Source: Bacillota bacterium
GTDB taxonomy: Bacteria; Bacteroidota; Bacteroidia; Bacteroidales; Bacteroidaceae
Assembly: GCA_023664625.1 (NCBI GenBank)
Contig: JAMPFD010000013.1
Coordinates: 24,762-88,761, forward strand
Length of the DNA: 64,000 nucleotides
Reading direction: 5' to 3'
Shown in pieces: positions 35,330 through 44,882 of the stretch; position 1 is the first letter of the stretch, and the number at the start of each line of letters is the position of its first letter. Below the pieces are notes generated by a model. The model searched no databases. It was not told the DNA's origin and saw nothing but the letters and a program-made list of their open reading frames with translations. The translations under genes were made by a program, and so were the position numbers.

Positions 35330-36418
35330 ATGACTAATAATAGAAAAGATAGCACCACTGCGATAAGGGCTGTGTGTGCTATCGTTTTTATACTGTTCTC
35401 ATTTTTGTATATATATTTCTATCAGACACCGACATTGACTTATGAGCAGCATGTCCTGTCTGGTGGGGTTACTGTTTACCGTCCATTGATAAGTGCTATA
35501 ATTATAACCGCTGTCGGATGGATGGGGCAGATGTTTATATCTGGTGTCTGTGGATTTGCGAAAGGATTCTATGCTTTGACATTCTTTCCCTCCATGGCTT
35601 TACTTGCTTTTCTTACTTGTGGAGAGTCTGACGGTAATGGAGGGCTGACTGTAGGAAATTCGATATGGATGATAGGCATCTCTCTTATTATATATCTTGC
35701 ATGTATGACTGCTCTGCAGAAATTGCATTTTTTTGCATTTTCCAAAGATTCATTGTTGTTTTCAAGGCAACTCACGCTTAATCTCTGCATCATGGTGCTT
35801 ATGATGTTATTTGTTGTTAAGAACTCTAATGGTGACAGCCTCTTGCACCGCCAAGTTATTGCTGAGAAGCAACTTGTCAACCAAGATTATGGAAGTCTTG
35901 CCAATGAAGGAAAGAACTGGCATGGAGATGTTTTTATGGATACCAATCCGACATTGACTCTGCTTAGGTATATAGCATTGGATAAGCGTGGGGAATTGGC
36001 AGAGAAATTATTTGCTCAGCCGGTTGTTGGGTCTACTGCGTCATTGTGCCGTTTGGAGGGAATTACTCCTGCAATTTGTAAGAAGAAGATGTTGTCACGG
36101 TATAAAGGTTTTGATTATCATCTGTGTGCTTTTCTTTGTGACAGAGACCTTGACGCTTTTGCACGTTTGTTATCTGACAGTATAGACATTACGAGGACTG
36201 GGATATGTGACTCTCTTCCTGTTCATTATAGAGAGGCTTTGGTCTTGTATCAGCACCAACGGTCAAATCCTGTCGCAGTATATAATGATAGTATCATGGA
36301 AGCGGATTATGATGATTTGCAGCAGTTGGTGCGATCTTGCAAGACGGAGAATTCACGTCTTGATAATTTGCGTAGGAATTATCAAGCGACTTATTGGAAT
36401 TATTACTACACAAAGTAA
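35330..36418 (+). CDS. Integral membrane protein of unknown function (DUF6057-like)
   Basis: I do not recognise an established function. The 362-residue protein has about five hydrophobic segments in the first 165 residues (around 12-31, 50-70, 80-98, 110-128 and 145-160) and then a soluble C-terminal region rich in helices, with QPTLTYEQHVLSGGVTVYRP-like extracytoplasmic loops. The pattern resembles the Bacteroidetes family DUF6057, but that assignment is from memory of the general layout. It follows glgB by 72 bp on the same strand and ends before a bidirectional terminator at 36509-36533. Confidence 0.65.
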   Translation: MTNNRKDSTTAIRAVCAIVFILFSFLYIYFYQTPTLTYEQHVLSGGVTVYRPLISAIIITAVGWMGQMFISGVCGFAKGFYALTFFPSMALLAFLTCGESDGNGGLTVGNSIWMIGISLIIYLACMTALQKLHFFAFSKDSLLFSRQLTLNLCIMVLMMLFVVKNSNGDSLLHRQVIAEKQLVNQDYGSLANEGKNWHGDVFMDTNPTLTLLRYIALDKRGELAEKLFAQPVVGSTASLCRLEGITPAICKKKMLSRYKGFDYHLCAFLCDRDLDAFARLLSDSIDITRTGICDSLPVHYREALVLYQHQRSNPVAVYNDSIMEADYDDLQQLVRSCKTENSRLDNLRRNYQATYWNYYYTK

Positions 36419-36508
36419 GGTTTTGGATAGGGTAATACAAAGGTCTGCAAAGAATAAAGGCTTCCGGTAAATCGGGAGGGTGTAATATTGATGGGGGTAT
36501 ATAAAAAG

Positions 36509-36533
36509 AAAGTGGGCAAATTATGTCCACTTT
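36509..36533. terminator. Bidirectional terminator hairpin
   Basis: AAAGTGGGCA at 36509-36518 pairs with TGTCCACTTT at 36524-36533, with one G-U pair and a 5-nt loop, flanked by A-run and T-run. It separates the membrane-protein gene (+) from the small envelope cassette (-). Confidence 0.8.
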
Positions 36534-36567
36534 TTATAATTATTCAAATAGAATGATATTTTTGCTG

Positions 36568-36795
36568 TTATTTCCTTAACTTGCGATAGAGTTTCCATCC
36601 GAGTAGAGCACCGTCCATAAGTCCAAGCCCAGTATTGGCATATTTTAGAAGACGCTGTGACGGTGTGTTGAAAGAATTATTATCTTTAGGATGGAATGTA
36701 TCATCCCAAAGGATGGAAATTTCTTTTTCTTTTTGTATAATGGCTTTTCGCAGTTCTTCTTTCTTTAGTATTATATCATTAATATTGTTATACAT
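36568..36795 (-). CDS. Small hypothetical protein, third gene of the YtxH-holin-like cassette
   Basis: A 75-residue protein I cannot assign. It has a charged, helix-forming N-terminal half (NDIILKKEELRKAIIQKEKEI) and a short hydrophobic segment near the C-terminus (NTGLGLMDGALLGWKLYRKL) that could touch the membrane. It begins 8 bp after the stop of the holin-like gene and is clearly part of its operon. A role with the two upstream envelope proteins is inferred from position alone. Confidence 0.7.
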   Translation of the reverse strand: MYNNINDIILKKEELRKAIIQKEKEISILWDDTFHPKDNNSFNTPSQRLLKYANTGLGLMDGALLGWKLYRKLRK

Positions 36796-36802
36796 AAAGT
36801 CT

Positions 36803-37150
36803 TTAGTTTGTTAAGATTTCTGCAAAAAGTTTTATTAGCGGCCGCTGTATCCATGCCTTGCGTTTTTTATATACAAGAATGAATAATAAACAATAAAAAC
36901 CGGCAACAGCAAGAAAGGCTAATGTCATAGGCATTATTTCGCTTAGCCCGTATGCTCCGGCAAATGACAAGAAAATTATTATAAGGAGAACAAAGAAAGA
37001 TAATATAATAGAAAGTAGGATTAACGTCAATATTCGTACAATTTTTTCTATTGCATTGAGTTGCAGAAAGTCTTTCTGCAACCCAATGTAATCTTTTAGC
37101 GACTCTATCAGAAGAGCCAGTTTCTCTATGTTCTTGTCGTTACTGAACAT
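36803..37150 (-). CDS. Holin superfamily III-like small membrane protein
   Basis: The 115-residue protein has an amphipathic N-terminal helix, two hydrophobic segments (about 42-66 and 72-94), and a basic C-terminal tail (KKRKAWIQRPLIK). This layout matches the putative phage-holin III family proteins that are widespread in Bacteroidales chromosomes without phage context; there they are generally paired with YtxH proteins. A holin function is not implied. It overlaps the stop of the YtxH-like gene by one base. Confidence 0.75.
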   Translation of the reverse strand: MFSNDKNIEKLALLIESLKDYIGLQKDFLQLNAIEKIVRILTLILLSIILSFFVLLIIIFLSFAGAYGLSEIMPMTLAFLAVAGFYCLLFILVYKKRKAWIQRPLIKLFAEILTN

Positions 37151-37362
37151 TATTCTGCAATATTGATATCCACAAGATCTTCGGCGAGCTCAGCCATTTC
37201 TTTCTTGGAGAGTTCGATGTTGTGCTTGTCACAGAAATCTTTAATTGTTGATGAAATCTTTTTACGTGTATCTTTTCCTGACTCTGGTGCAGCGAGAAGA
37301 CCAATAGCAGCACCTGCAATAGCGCCACCTAAAAATGCGCCAATGTAACCTAATGTTTTCAT
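37150..37362 (-). CDS. YtxH-like small membrane protein
   Basis: The 70-residue protein opens with one glycine-rich membrane segment (GYIGAFLGGAIAGAAIGLLA) followed immediately by APESGKDTRKKI, the YtxH domain signature, and a short helical tail. YtxH proteins are linked to general stress responses in Bacillus, and similar ones are common in Bacteroidetes with a holin-like partner. It is the first gene of a three-gene minus-strand operon driven by the promoter at 37405-37436. Confidence 0.85.
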   Translation of the reverse strand: MKTLGYIGAFLGGAIAGAAIGLLAAPESGKDTRKKISSTIKDFCDKHNIELSKKEMAELAEDLVDINIAE

Positions 37363-37404
37363 ACTTCTTAGTTTTTTAAGTGGATTATAAATGAAAATCT
37401 ATCG

Positions 37405-37436
37405 CAAAAGTAAGAAAGTTTTTATATACGTCCAAA
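37405..37436 (-). promoter_or_regulatory. Consensus promoter of the YtxH-holin-like operon
   Basis: On the minus strand: TTTG, exactly 20 nt, TACTTTTG (CAAA at 37433-37436, CAAAAGTA at 37405-37412). This is the textbook Bacteroidetes primary-sigma spacing. Confidence 0.75.
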
Positions 37437-37505
37437 TATTCCATCTAAAATTTTATTAAAACATGGTAGAATTTGTTGAATTTATTGTTTTTATACAGTT
37501 TTTTG

Positions 37506-37536
37506 TTGGAGATGTCGTGATTTATTATTAATTTTG
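37506..37536 (+). promoter_or_regulatory. Promoter of the SPOR-domain lipoprotein gene
   Basis: TTG at 37506-37508, 20 nt, TAATTTTG at 37529-37536. The ATG at 37579 follows 42 bp later. An in-frame TTG at 37534 lies within the -7 box and is therefore rejected as a start. Confidence 0.7.
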
Positions 37537-37578
37537 TACCCAGACATTAAGGAATTGAGTAATATTTATTTATATATC

Positions 37579-38058
37579 ATGAAGAAGTATATGACTATTT
37601 GCGCAGGTATTTGCGCAGGTTTAGTGTTGACAAGTTGCGGCTCCAGTAAAGAGTCCGCATACCGTAAGGCATATGAGAAAGCACAGTCTCAGGAAAATAC
37701 AACGGTCATTGAACAGCAACCTACAGAACAACAAGTAGTTGCGCCTGTCGTGGAGCGTCAGGTGACGGATACTCAGGTGACGGATAATAATGATAATGTT
37801 TCTGTCCGCTCCGAAAAGGTAGAACTTGTCAGTGGCTCAGGTATAAAGGGGTTCAGTGTGGTTGTTGGATCTTTTGGTCTGAAAGCCAATGCTGAGAATC
37901 TTCAAAGTCGTATCCCTGGTGCACAGATTGTCTTTAACTCTTCTAACAGTATGTATAGAGTTGTTGCTACAACGTTTGACAATAAGAGCGAAGCTGTCCA
38001 GAGTAGAAATAATCTTCGTTCTCAGTACGCGGACGCTTGGTTGCTCTATAGCAAATAA
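37579..38058 (+). CDS. SPOR-domain lipoprotein
   Basis: A 159-residue protein with a lipobox (LVLTSC followed by GSSK), so it is lipid-anchored after export. A glutamine-rich, low-complexity linker (about 30-85) leads to a C-terminal SPOR domain (about 85-159: FSVVVGSFGLKANAENLQSR...YRVVATTFDNKSEAVQSRNNL). SPOR domains bind denuded glycan strands of septal peptidoglycan, so it probably localises at the division site or acts in cell-wall remodelling. It has its own consensus promoter and lies 34 bp before ruvX. Confidence 0.9.
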   Translation: MKKYMTICAGICAGLVLTSCGSSKESAYRKAYEKAQSQENTTVIEQQPTEQQVVAPVVERQVTDTQVTDNNDNVSVRSEKVELVSGSGIKGFSVVVGSFGLKANAENLQSRIPGAQIVFNSSNSMYRVVATTFDNKSEAVQSRNNLRSQYADAWLLYSK

Positions 38059-38092
38059 AATAGATATGAGGTCAAATATTTAGATAATTTAT

Positions 38093-38509
38093 ATGCGAAT
38101 ACTTTCTGTTGATTACGGAAAGAAACGTACGGGCTTGGCAGTCACTGATTCGTTGCAGATAATTGCAAATGGATTGGTGACTGTTGCCACATCTGATTTG
38201 ATGCGGTTTTTGAAAGAGTATTGCGCAAAAGAGGATGTTTCAACGATTGTTGTAGGTGAGCCTTGGCAACCAAATGGACGGCCTAGTGAGAATTTGCAAC
38301 GTGTGCGTTCATTTGTTGAACTTTTGAAAAAAAACTTTCCAGACAAGGAAATCGTACTCTATGATGAGCGTTTTACTTCGGTAATAGCTCACCGTACCAT
38401 GTTGGATGCAGGCTTGCGTAAGAAAGCTCGTCAGAATAAACAGCTTGTGGATGAAATCTCAGCGACGATAATTCTTCAGGATTATATGGAGTCACGTCGT
38501 TTCAAATAA
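38093..38509 (+). CDS. ruvX: RuvX/YqgF RNase H-fold nuclease
   Basis: The 138-residue protein starts MRILSVDYGKKRTGLAVTD with the first RNase H-fold aspartate, contains VVGEPWQPNGRPSE and VLYDERFTSVIAHRTM with further acidic residues, and ends with VDEISATIILQDYM. These are the conserved blocks of YqgF/RuvX, a putative Holliday junction resolvase also shown in E. coli to act in pre-16S rRNA processing. The length is standard. It lies 13 bp upstream of def on the same strand, which is a common arrangement in Bacteroidetes. Confidence 0.95.
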   Translation: MRILSVDYGKKRTGLAVTDSLQIIANGLVTVATSDLMRFLKEYCAKEDVSTIVVGEPWQPNGRPSENLQRVRSFVELLKKNFPDKEIVLYDERFTSVIAHRTMLDAGLRKKARQNKQLVDEISATIILQDYMESRRFK

Positions 38510-38522
38510 AAGATAAATAATT

Positions 38523-39086
38523 ATGATATTGCCAATATATACATATGGACAACCTGTATTGAGAAAGGTTGCCGAAGATATTACCCCAGATTATCCTGAT
38601 TTGAAACAATTTGTTCAGAATATGTGGGAGACACTTGCTTTGAGTGAGGGAATCGGTCTTGCTGCACCTCAGGTCGGAAAGTCGGTTAGAGTTGTTGTTA
38701 TAGATCTTGACCCGGTGTCTGAGGAATTTCCTGAATACAAAGATTTCAAGAAAGTTTATATAAATGCTCACATAGTTGAGGTTGACGATAATGCCAAGAA
38801 AGAGACATTACAGGAGGGATGCTTGTCTTTGCCGGCTATTCATGAGAATGTTACACGTCCGACCCGTATACATGTTCAATATGTGGATGAAGATTTTAAT
38901 CAACATGATGAGTGGGTTGAAGGTTATCTTGCACGTGTCATGCAACACGAATTTGACCATTTGGACGGTCATATGTTTATTGATCGCATATCTCCATTGA
39001 GGAAGCAACTTGTCAAGTCAAAGTTGAAGGCTCTGTTGCAGGGACGTTTCCGCTGTGGATATAAGACAAAGGCTCCAAGAGCATAG
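38523..39086 (+). CDS. def: Peptide deformylase
   Basis: Removes the N-formyl group from new proteins with a metal ion. All three motifs are intact in the 187-residue protein: [10 protein letters not shown] (motif 1), EGCLSLP (motif 2, with the metal-binding cysteine) and QHEFDHLDG (motif 3, with the two histidines and catalytic glutamate). It lies in the ruvX-def-TPR run; the TPR gene may start inside its last codons. Confidence 0.97.
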   Translation: MILPIYTYGQPVLRKVAEDITPDYPDLKQFVQNMWETLALSEGIGLAAPQVGKSVRVVVIDLDPVSEEFPEYKDFKKVYINAHIVEVDDNAKKETLQEGCLSLPAIHENVTRPTRIHVQYVDEDFNQHDEWVEGYLARVMQHEFDHLDGHMFIDRISPLRKQLVKSKLKALLQGRFRCGYKTKAPRA

Positions 39087-40677
39087 TTGCCGTAGGCTTT
39101 TGTACTATCTGAGGAAATACGGTTTGAATAGAATAGTGACAATCGCAATAGTATTGTGCTTCTCCTTGGTTGGAAAAGCACAGTTTAATACCGATCGCTT
39201 AATGACGACCGGTAAGATTGCGTTGCATTATGAGGATTATGCATTGTCTATTCAATATTTTTCTCAGATAATTACTGCAAAGCCGCATTTATATGAGCCA
39301 TGGTATATGCGCTCCATCGCAAAATTTTATCTTGACGATTACAGTGGTGCGGAACAGGATGCCACGGAAGCCTTACGTCTGAACCCCTATGTGCCGGAGT
39401 TGTATGATCTTAGAGGAATTGTCCGTATCAGGCAGAAAGATTACCATGGTGCAATTGCTGACTATACTCATGCCATAGAGCGTAATCCAAGCAATAGGAA
39501 CTATTGGTATAATCGTGCAGTTTGTCGTATGGAAAATAAAGAGTACGAGAAGGCACATCTTGAACTGGACTCTATTATAGGAAAGTGGAAAACATTCTCC
39601 AATGCATATAATGTTAAGGCGGAAGTTTATATATTGCAAAAGGATACTGTCGCTGCGGCAGAATGTTTGGACAAAAGTATAGAAATAGATCCGTATAATG
39701 CAGATGCATGGATGACACGTGCCGGTATATCGTTAAACAGAAAGGCATGGAAAGATGCTGACAGTCAGTTGTCGAAGGTACTGCATCTTCGTCCGAAATT
39801 GGTTGCAGGTTACATTAACCGTGCACTTGCACGTTGCAATATAAATAATCTCCGTGGTGCAATGTCTGATTATGATATTGCGTTGGACATAGATCCCAAT
39901 AATTTTCTAGCCCATTATAATCGTGGTCTTCTGAGGCAGCAAGTGGGGGATGATAACAGAGCCATAGAAGATTTTGATTATGTATTGCAGATGGAACCTG
40001 GCAATATCATGGCATTATTTAATCGAGCTATTCTTCTTGATGCTACAGGAAATTTACGAGGGGCTATCAGAGATTATTCAAAAGTAATAGAGCAGTTTCC
40101 TAATTTTTGGACAGGATTGTCACGTCGGGCAAGTTGTTACCGTAGACTCGGGATGACAGGAAAGGCAGAAAAGGATGAGTTCCGGATACTCAAGGCACAG
40201 ATGGATAAGCATCTTGGAATTCAGAACCGTTGGAGTAAGTCCAAATTGAAGGAGATGCGCAAGAAAAGCGATATTGACCTAAATAAATACAGTTCTCTTG
40301 TGATTGAAGATGAGGAGCAGAAAGAACATGAGTACCAAAGTGAATATCGTGGACGAATTCAGAACAAAAAGACAAAGATAGAGCTTCTTCCTGAAGATTT
40401 CTCGTCAAGTTTGGAACCAACAGATGCTACGGAACATTATGTTCACGGAACCCGCTTGGCTAAAGTAGGTGATTACAAAGATGCGATAGAGGCATTTACT
40501 GTGGCAATCGAAAAAGACCCTCGCATGCAGGAAGCATATTTTAATCGTGGCCTTTGCTATATTTTCTCTGATATGAGAAAAGAAGGACTGAGTGATTTGA
40601 GTAAGGCTGGGGAACTCGGATTATACAGTGCCTATAGTGTGATGAAAAAGTTTACCAAGGAGAAAAATATGCAATAA
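39055..40677 (+). CDS. Exported TPR-repeat protein
   Basis: Up to 540 residues with about ten tetratricopeptide repeats between residues 50 and 380 and another pair near the C-terminus, for example [20 protein letters not shown] and [18 protein letters not shown] hydrophobic stretch ([17 protein letters not shown]) acts as a signal peptide, so it is exported. The reported GTG start overlaps def by 32 bp; a TTG at 39124, preceded by GAGGA, would put the signal at the very N-terminus and is more natural, so the true start is unsettled. TPRs mediate protein contacts; its partner is unknown. Confidence 0.82.
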   Translation: MDIRQRLQEHSCRRLLYYLRKYGLNRIVTIAIVLCFSLVGKAQFNTDRLMTTGKIALHYEDYALSIQYFSQIITAKPHLYEPWYMRSIAKFYLDDYSGAEQDATEALRLNPYVPELYDLRGIVRIRQKDYHGAIADYTHAIERNPSNRNYWYNRAVCRMENKEYEKAHLELDSIIGKWKTFSNAYNVKAEVYILQKDTVAAAECLDKSIEIDPYNADAWMTRAGISLNRKAWKDADSQLSKVLHLRPKLVAGYINRALARCNINNLRGAMSDYDIALDIDPNNFLAHYNRGLLRQQVGDDNRAIEDFDYVLQMEPGNIMALFNRAILLDATGNLRGAIRDYSKVIEQFPNFWTGLSRRASCYRRLGMTGKAEKDEFRILKAQMDKHLGIQNRWSKSKLKEMRKKSDIDLNKYSSLVIEDEEQKEHEYQSEYRGRIQNKKTKIELLPEDFSSSLEPTDATEHYVHGTRLAKVGDYKDAIEAFTVAIEKDPRMQEAYFNRGLCYIFSDMRKEGLSDLSKAGELGLYSAYSVMKKFTKEKNMQ

Positions 40678-40713
40678 ACGGAACAATGGAATCAAAAAAA
40701 ATCTTTTGTTTTC

Positions 40714-40743
40714 TTTGAATTATAGAAAAATATATTAATTTTG
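40714..40743 (+). promoter_or_regulatory. Promoter of the thrS-infC-rpmI-rplT run
   Basis: TTTG at 40714-40717, 18 nt, TAATTTTG at 40736-40743, 59 bp before the thrS ATG. Confidence 0.6.
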
Positions 40744-40802
40744 CATTTAAATAATAATTTGGCAGGTCATCCGTACGATTTGCCTGTAAACTCAAAATAC
40801 GA

Positions 40803-42773
40803 ATGATAAAAATAACTTTTCCAGACGGTAGCGTGCGCGAGTATGAGGCAGGCGTTACTGGTTTTCAGATTGCAGAGAGCATTTCTCCGGCTCTCGCACG
40901 CAGCGTTGTATCCTGCGGCGTAAATGGGGAAACAGTTGAACTGAACAGACCAATAGATGCTGATGCACGTATTGCTTTGTATAAGTTTGATGATGAGCAG
41001 GGAAAGCATACGTTCTGGCATACGAGTGCCCATCTTCTTGCTGAGGCTCTTCAGGAGTTGTATCCAGGAATCCAGTTCGGCTTTGGTCCGGCTGTTGAAA
41101 ATGGATTCTTCTATGACGTACTTCTCCCTAATGGTGAGATGATTAAAGAGGGAGATTTCAAGAAAATTGAGGACAAGATGATTGAGCTGGCTCGTAAGAA
41201 TGAGCCTGTTGTTCGTCAGGAAATATCAAAAGCAGACTGTCTGGCACAGTTCAATGCTGCAGGTCAGACATATAAGTGTGAGCATATAGAACAGGATTTG
41301 GATGACGGTTCCATTACAACATATACTCAAGGACAATTTACTGATCTATGTAAAGGACCTCATCTCGTTTCAACAGGTGACATCAAAGCCATAAAGTTGA
41401 CAGCCATTGCCGGCGCATTCTGGCGTGGCGACGCAACCAAAGACCAAATGCAGCGTCTCTATGGCATCTCGTTCCCTAAGAAAAAAATGCTTGACGAGTA
41501 TCTTCTTATGCTTGAGGAAGCCAAGAAGCGTGATCATCGTAAGATTGGCAAGGAAATGGAACTGTTCATGTTCTCAGAAAGAGTTGGCAAGGGACTGCCT
41601 ATTTGGCTGCCTAAAGGTACAGATCTCCGAATCCGTCTTCAGGATATGCTACGTAAAATACAGAAGAATTTCGGTTATCAGGAAGTAATAACCCCACATA
41701 TCGGCTCCAAGAATCTGTATGTCACTTCAGGTCACTATGCACATTATGGCAAAGATTCTTTCCAGCCTATACATACACCGGAAGAGGATGAAGAGTACAT
41801 GCTTAAACCTATGAACTGTCCTCATCACTGTGAGGTGTTCGCATGGAAGCCGCGCTCATATAAGGACTTGCCATTCCGCTGTGCGGAGTTCGGTACAGTT
41901 TATCGTTACGAAAAGTCAGGAGAGCTGCATGGCTTTACTCGCGTTCGTTCATTCACTCAGGATGATGCGCATATTTTCTGCCGTCAAGATCAGGTAAAGG
42001 ATGAGTTCCTTCGTGTTCTTTCGATTATCCAGACTGTATTCAAGATTTTCGGTTTTGGAGAAGAGCAGGTTGAGTTCCAGATTTCACTCCGTGATCCAGA
42101 AGATAAGGAGAAGTATATCGGTTCTGATGAAGTTTGGGCTTCTGCCGAGCAGGCAATCATAGATGCTTGTAAGGAAAAAGGAATTAAAGCACGCTGTGAA
42201 TTAGGTGAAGCTGCCTTCTATGGCCCAAAACTTGACTGCATGGTAAAAGATGCAATCGGACGTCGTTGGCAACTTGGTACAATTCAGGTTGACTACAACC
42301 TCCCTGAGCGTTTCAATTTGGAATACACGGCAGAGGACAACTCTAAGCGTCGTCCGGTGATGATCCACCGAGCTCCATTTGGCTCTTTGGAGCGCTTCAC
42401 TGCTGTTCTCATCGAACATACCGCAGGACATTTCCCGTTATGGCTTGCTCCGGAGCAGGTTGCCATTCTCCCTATCTCTGAAAAATACAATAACTATGCA
42501 ATGGAAGTGTCCAAGTATTTTGATACGGTAGGTGTGCGGGCTACGGTAGATAATCGCAATGAGAAGATTGGCCGGAAGATACGTGACAATGAACTTAAAC
42601 GTGTCCCTTATATGGTTATTGTCGGAGAGAAAGAAGCTGCGGACGGAACTGTTGCAATGCGTCAGCAGGGCGGTGGTGATCAGGCTGTTATGTCCAAGGA
42701 AGCATTTGCACAGCGTATACTTGGAGAAGTCGCAGAAATGCTTGAAGCCACCGATTTGAAACCGGAAAGTTAA
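40803..42773 (+). CDS. thrS: Threonyl-tRNA synthetase
   Basis: The 656-residue class II synthetase has an N-terminal TGS domain (1-60), an editing domain with [11 protein letters not shown] and the KCEHIEQDL region, then the catalytic core: [14 protein letters not shown] with a zinc cysteine, [32 protein letters not shown] (motif 2 and following), and [11 protein letters not shown] (motif 3), and a C-terminal anticodon-binding domain. It edits mischarged serine. Full length for the family. It precedes infC-rpmI-rplT in the order widely conserved in bacteria. Confidence 0.97.
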   Translation: MIKITFPDGSVREYEAGVTGFQIAESISPALARSVVSCGVNGETVELNRPIDADARIALYKFDDEQGKHTFWHTSAHLLAEALQELYPGIQFGFGPAVENGFFYDVLLPNGEMIKEGDFKKIEDKMIELARKNEPVVRQEISKADCLAQFNAAGQTYKCEHIEQDLDDGSITTYTQGQFTDLCKGPHLVSTGDIKAIKLTAIAGAFWRGDATKDQMQRLYGISFPKKKMLDEYLLMLEEAKKRDHRKIGKEMELFMFSERVGKGLPIWLPKGTDLRIRLQDMLRKIQKNFGYQEVITPHIGSKNLYVTSGHYAHYGKDSFQPIHTPEEDEEYMLKPMNCPHHCEVFAWKPRSYKDLPFRCAEFGTVYRYEKSGELHGFTRVRSFTQDDAHIFCRQDQVKDEFLRVLSIIQTVFKIFGFGEEQVEFQISLRDPEDKEKYIGSDEVWASAEQAIIDACKEKGIKARCELGEAAFYGPKLDCMVKDAIGRRWQLGTIQVDYNLPERFNLEYTAEDNSKRRPVMIHRAPFGSLERFTAVLIEHTAGHFPLWLAPEQVAILPISEKYNNYAMEVSKYFDTVGVRATVDNRNEKIGRKIRDNELKRVPYMVIVGEKEAADGTVAMRQQGGGDQAVMSKEAFAQRILGEVAEMLEATDLKPES

Positions 42774-42845
42774 ACTTTATTGTAAATAATGTTAAATATC
42801 GTGGTGCGAAGATACCTTAATACTATGTATTTTTGTAAAAATTAG

Positions 42846-42853
42846 TATCTTTG
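42846..42853 (+). promoter_or_regulatory. -7 box between thrS and infC
   Basis: TATCTTTG, 58 bp upstream of infC; a second candidate TATTTTTG lies at 42828-42835. Either could give infC-rpmI-rplT a promoter of its own. Confidence 0.5.
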
Positions 42854-42910
42854 CACCCGATTTTTGCAAAATCAATATTTAATGGCAACTGCCAAACTAC
42901 AAAGCGTTTA

Positions 42911-43603
42911 ATGAAGATAGACAAGAAGAAAGAACAAAACCAATACCGTATCAACGAGCAGATTCGTTGCAAGGAGGTACGTATTGTAGGCGATGACGGG
43001 GCGATGGTTGTCTCAACTCGTGAGGCTCTCCAGATGGCTCGAAGCCGCGAGGAAGATCTCGTTATGATATCGCCAAATGCAGAGCCGCCGGTATGTCGCA
43101 TCATCGACTACTCCAAGTTCCTTTATCAGCAAAAGAAGAAGGCAAAGGAAATGAAGCAGAAGCAGGTGAAGGTTGAGGTCAAGGAAATCCGTTTTGGACC
43201 TCAGACCGATGAGCATGACTATAATTTCAAGCTCAAGCATGCGAAAGAGTTCCTTGAGGAAGGAAACAAAGTCCGTGCGTATGTCTTCTTCCGTGGACGT
43301 TCCATTCTTTTCAAAGAACAGGGAGAGGTATTACTTCTACGCTTTGCAAATGATTTGGAAGAATATGGGAAAGTAGAGCAGATGCCGAAGCTTGAGGGTA
43401 AGAAAATGTTCCTTTTCATAGCACCGAAGAAATCCGGCGTGGCAAAGAAGTCCCAGCAGAAGATGGACCGTGAGCGCCGTGAGGCAGAAGCGGAAGCAAA
43501 GAAGGCTGTCCAATCAGCTGATGCCGATTCTCCTGCTAATGGAGGGCTTGCTGCCAATGCCAAAGGTGCTGAAGCTCTTGTAAATTTGAAGTTTGAGGAC
43601 TAA
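42911..43603 (+). CDS. infC: Translation initiation factor IF-3
   Basis: IF-3 binds the 30S subunit and prevents premature joining and non-start codon use. The 230-residue protein has [21 protein letters not shown], the usual N-terminal domain, then a lysine-rich linker ([26 protein letters not shown]) and the C-terminal domain with [30 protein letters not shown]. It has an alanine-rich tail of about 45 residues beyond the usual end. It begins with ATG, so the AUU-based self-regulation of E. coli infC is not present here. The start at 42911 matches family N-termini. Confidence 0.97.
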   Translation: MKIDKKKEQNQYRINEQIRCKEVRIVGDDGAMVVSTREALQMARSREEDLVMISPNAEPPVCRIIDYSKFLYQQKKKAKEMKQKQVKVEVKEIRFGPQTDEHDYNFKLKHAKEFLEEGNKVRAYVFFRGRSILFKEQGEVLLLRFANDLEEYGKVEQMPKLEGKKMFLFIAPKKSGVAKKSQQKMDRERREAEAEAKKAVQSADADSPANGGLAANAKGAEALVNLKFED

Positions 43604-43692
43604 GCCTCAGTTGATTTTATGGAAGATACGTGCGTAACGCCCGGTATATGCGTTGCCACAATATAATTAATAATCAATTAAATAACAAAAAA

Positions 43693-43890
43693 ATGCCAAA
43701 AGTAAAGACTAATTCCGCTGCAAAGAAGCGTTTTTCTTTCACCGGATCAGGTAAGATTAAGCGTCGTCACGCTTTTCACAGCCACATTCTGACAAAGAAG
43801 ACAAAGAAGCAGAAGAGAAATCTCCTCGGTTTCGAAATCGTTGATTCTTCAAACACAAAGCAGGTTCGTGACTTGCTGCGTCTACGTTAA
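43693..43890 (+). CDS. rpmI: 50S ribosomal protein L35
   Basis: The 65-residue protein starts [32 protein letters not shown], the canonical L35 opening, and is very basic. The frame extends 21 codons upstream but without family similarity. It lies between infC and rplT, as in most bacteria. Confidence 0.97.
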   Translation: MPKVKTNSAAKKRFSFTGSGKIKRRHAFHSHILTKKTKKQKRNLLGFEIVDSSNTKQVRDLLRLR

Positions 43891-43924
43891 TCTTATTGTC
43901 TAACTTTTTAAAAGTAAGAAAACT

Positions 43925-44269
43925 ATGCCAAGATCAGTAAATCACGTTGCATCTCGCGCAAAGCGCAAGAGAATTCTTAAGCTCACCCGTGGTTATTTCG
44001 GAGCGCGCAAAAATGTTTGGACTGTTGCCAAGAATACTTGGGAGAAAGGTCTCACTTATGCTTACCGTGACCGCAAGAACAAGAAGCGTACATTCCGCGC
44101 ATTGTGGATTCAGCGTATCAATGCTGCAGCTCGCCTCGAGGGTCTCAGCTACTCTCAGTTGATGGGTGCTCTTCATAAGGCTGGTATCGAGATTAACCGT
44201 AAGGTTCTCGCTGACCTCGCCGTTAACCACCCTGAAGCATTCAAGGCGATTGTTGCTAAGGTAAAGTAA
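43925..44269 (+). CDS. rplT: 50S ribosomal protein L20
   Basis: The 114-residue protein starts [32 protein letters not shown] and continues with [15 protein letters not shown], standard L20. L20 helps assemble the large subunit and in several bacteria represses its own operon by binding the mRNA; no leader of that kind could be confirmed here. The operon ends at the hairpin at 44299-44331. Confidence 0.97.
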   Translation: MPRSVNHVASRAKRKRILKLTRGYFGARKNVWTVAKNTWEKGLTYAYRDRKNKKRTFRALWIQRINAAARLEGLSYSQLMGALHKAGIEINRKVLADLAVNHPEAFKAIVAKVK

Positions 44270-44298
44270 TTTAGTCAGAGAACTACGTTTACCATCAT

Positions 44299-44331
44299 AA
44301 AGTCATAATACCATATTGGTGTTATGACTTT
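44299..44331 (+). terminator. Intrinsic terminator after rplT
   Basis: AAAGTCATAA at 44299-44308 pairs with TTATGACTTT at 44322-44331, with extra inner ACC/GGT pairing, then TTTTTAATTTTTT. Confidence 0.85.
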
Positions 44332-44543
44332 TTAATTTTTTACGGGAGGACTCGGTAATCGGATTACCTTTTGGACTTTTTATTTCCCGCAGTCCATCCT
44401 GGTGAAGCTATGTATCTGAACGATGATGGGCTTATCATGGAATCATTACGGCTATGGTGTTGTCAAAAATATGTTTTGGTTATAAATAATCATGTATCTT
44501 TTTGTTAATTGATATTTATTACAAATAAAATTTTATAATAGGA

Positions 44544-44575
44544 TTTGGGATTGTAAAGATTATTCCGTAATTTTG
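44544..44575 (+). promoter_or_regulatory. Consensus promoter of a candidate small RNA
   Basis: TTTG at 44544-44547, exactly 20 nt, TAATTTTG at 44568-44575. Best-spaced promoter in the window, although no ordinary gene follows. Confidence 0.75.
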
Positions 44576-44581
44576 CAACGT

Positions 44582-44728
44582 GTTTTTCATGGTATTAGAT
44601 ATTAAGGTAATTAAGATGCCTGTCGTGAGACACGCACCGTAAGTTTCTGCCACCTTACTTTCTCTTATGGTGGCAAACAGACAGATAGTTCGTTTGGTAG
44701 AGAAAGCCAAACGAACTATCATTGTTTT
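44582..44728 (+). ncRNA. Candidate small RNA or attenuator with a 17-codon leader ORF
   Basis: A roughly 145-nt transcript is predicted between the promoter at 44544-44575 and a strong terminator (14-bp stem, 44684-44697 with 44707-44720, then a T-run). It contains a short ORF, MVLDIKVIKMPVVRHAP (44589-44642), and an intervening hairpin (GCCACC at 44650 with GGTGGC near 44670). Leader peptide, then hairpin, then terminator is the layout of a transcription attenuator, yet no plus-strand gene follows for more than 1.7 kb. It may be a free-standing small RNA or an orphaned leader. I do not recognise its family. Confidence 0.5.
44684..44726 (+). terminator. Terminator of the candidate small RNA
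   Basis: GATAGTTCGTTTGG and its exact complement at 44707-44720, 9-nt loop, followed by ATTGTTTTTT. Confidence 0.85.
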
Positions 44729-44882
44729 TTGCTTATTTTTTCCGTGTGATGCTGTTCTGTCAGAGACTGTAGGCTGGCATGTTGGGGCGTCTCTAAGATT
44801 TTTACAAAGTTGACCTGTCATGCTCTGACTTTATTATAGCATAATTTTGCTGTTTATCTGAATGTAATTCTTTGAAGTTGGT

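Noticed and set aside
36803-37150. Prophage lysis gene
   Set aside because: Holin-III-like layout only; no phage structural, integrase or endolysin gene nearby.
39124-40677. TTG at 39124 as the definite start of the TPR protein
   Set aside because: Attractive because of signal-peptide placement and upstream GAGGA, but the GTG at 39055 cannot be excluded from sequence alone, so the longer form is listed with a caveat.
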